From positions 1-5,899 of the forward strand of contig CAAGGY010000126.1 in NCBI GenBank assembly GCA_900769525.1: a stretch of DNA of 5,899 nucleotides, read 5' to 3'. Both the position numbers and the translations under genes were made by a program. The notes beneath the pieces are model-generated. The model had not been told where the DNA came from. It made no database searches and saw only the letters and a list, made by a program, of their open reading frames with translations. Below, piece after piece: positions 5,124-5,899 of this stretch (position 1 is the first letter of the stretch; each line of letters starts with the position of its first letter). Source of the stretch: an uncultured Alistipes sp. (GTDB taxonomy: Bacteria > Bacteroidota > Bacteroidia > Bacteroidales > Rikenellaceae).

Positions 5124-5837
5124 ATGGCAGGAAAAGTTCCAACACCTCATATTGGTGCGCAGTATGGCGAAGTAGCAGATAGAGTGATTATGGCGGGCGA
5201 TCCGCTACGTGCTAAGTTTATGGCCGAGAACTTCTTGGAGAACCCCGTGCAGTATAACAACGTGCGTGGTATGCTCGGATACACAGGTACCTACAAGGGT
5301 AAGCGAGTATCGGTTCAGGGCCACGGTATGGGTATCCCATCAATCGGTATCTACACCTACGAGCTCTTCAACTTCTACGACGTGAAGCGTATCATACGTT
5401 GTGGCTCGGCAGGCGCTTTCCACCCAGACCTCAAGCTCGGCGACGTGGTATTTGGTATGGGCTCGTGCACCGACTCTCACTATGGCGCACAGTTCAACCT
5501 CCCAGGAACATTTGCACCTATTGCCGACTTTGAGCTCTTGCGTGCAGCGGCAAGCAAGGCTGAGGAGCTTGGTATTGACTATAAGGTGGGTAATATCCTT
5601 GCCAGCGACGTATTCTATGGCGATGACGCCGAGAGCTGGAAGCAGTGGCAGAAGATGGGTGTTTTGGCTGTCGAGATGGAGGCTACGGCGCTATATATGA
5701 ACGCTGCACGTGCAGGCAAGAGCGCACTCTGCATCTGCACAATATCTGACTCTCTGGTTCACGGTACTGCCTGCTCGGCCGAGGAGCGTCAGACGTCGTT
5801 TACAAATATGATGAAGATAGCCTTCGACATCATTTAA
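5124..5837 (+). CDS. deoD: Purine-nucleoside phosphorylase, DeoD type
   Basis: The enzyme reversibly cleaves purine (deoxy)nucleosides with phosphate to the free base and (deoxy)ribose-1-phosphate in purine salvage; DeoD-type enzymes are cytoplasmic hexamers that accept adenosine as well as inosine and guanosine. The 237 residues match the family length. Against E. coli DeoD, from memory, the active-site residues are kept with a constant offset of five: His9, Gly25 and Arg29 in GDPLRA, Arg48 in NNVRGM, Arg92 and Ser95 in RCGSAG for phosphate, Glu184-Met185-Glu186 in VEMEA for ribose, Asp209 in TISDS for the base, and Arg222 in EERQT. MGHGMGIPS-like QGHGMGIPS is at 65-73. It starts at the only ATG that gives the full N-terminus. 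The gene appears intact, transcribed from its own promoter, and no neighbour in the window is a nucleoside gene. Confidence 0.97.
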   Translation: MAGKVPTPHIGAQYGEVADRVIMAGDPLRAKFMAENFLENPVQYNNVRGMLGYTGTYKGKRVSVQGHGMGIPSIGIYTYELFNFYDVKRIIRCGSAGAFHPDLKLGDVVFGMGSCTDSHYGAQFNLPGTFAPIADFELLRAAASKAEELGIDYKVGNILASDVFYGDDAESWKQWQKMGVLAVEMEATALYMNAARAGKSALCICTISDSLVHGTACSAEERQTSFTNMMKIAFDII

Positions 5838-5899
5838 TTTGTTGTGATAAGGCAGCATCTGCTTCCGCTAATAAAAACTATGCGAATGGGCAGTACGCC
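5838..5899. other. Region downstream of deoD, undetermined
   Basis: The last 62 bases hold a small possible hairpin (AGGCAG/CTGCTT, one G-T pair, 3-base loop, about 5850-5864) without a T run, so I do not call a terminator. An ATG at 5880-5882 opens a frame to the edge (MRMGST), which might begin another gene, but six codons are too few to tell. Confidence 0.3.

Noticed and set aside
5401..5700. 99-codon plus-strand open frame
   Set aside because: It lies in another frame inside deoD, whose active-site residues are all intact; it is a shadow.
5850..5864. Small hairpin after deoD
   Set aside because: Six pairs including a G-T and a 3-base loop, with no T run; not enough for a terminator call.

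Overview
The window looks like chromosomal DNA of a gut-type Bacteroidales bacterium. Four of the five genes have a Bacteroidetes-style promoter upstream (TAnnTTTG -7 box, in three cases with a TTG about 19-20 bases further up). The start codons follow A-rich leaders without a clear Shine-Dalgarno sequence. The proteins (Bacteroidales-type GyrA N-terminus, FISUMP-like secreted protein, UPF0597 cysteine desulfidase) fit the same group. The GyrA start (AELNLTHDKPTRKSARIV) recalls Alistipes/Rikenellaceae from memory, but I hold the genus only loosely.

Layout: gyrA begins at 231 and runs off the left edge on the minus strand (77 codons present). Bases 232-538 hold its promoter, an AT-rich palindrome at the predicted transcript start, a second palindrome, and the terminator of the next gene. 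539-1846 (minus) is an L-cysteine desulfidase (UPF0597/CyuA). Bases 1847-2095 hold its putative promoter with an operator-like inverted repeat, a short relic of an epimerase 3' end, and a strong terminator. 2096-3400 (minus) encodes an exported protein made of two FISUMP-like domains joined by a polar linker. 3500-4990 (minus) encodes an NAD(P)-binding SDR epimerase-like protein with a C-terminal four-cysteine zinc-ribbon-like extension. A divergent intergenic region (4991-5123) separates it from deoD, purine-nucleoside phosphorylase (5124-5837, plus).

The genes do not form an obvious pathway. gyrA, the desulfidase, the FISUMP gene and deoD look like separate transcription units; gyrA, the desulfidase and the FISUMP gene are separated by terminators and/or their own promoters. 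Between the epimerase gene and the FISUMP gene I see no terminator, so readthrough is possible there.

The most unusual observation is that the last ~34 bases of the epimerase gene recur, 28 of 34 identical and in the same reading frame with the same stop codon, on the far side of the FISUMP gene (3498-3531 versus 1978-2011). The FISUMP gene, with its own promoter and terminator, is therefore bracketed by imperfect direct repeats derived from the 3' end of a gene. This suggests either insertion of a gene cassette into the epimerase 3' end or loss of most of a tandem epimerase copy. I found no CRISPR array, RNA gene, transposase, integrase or reverse transcriptase in the window.
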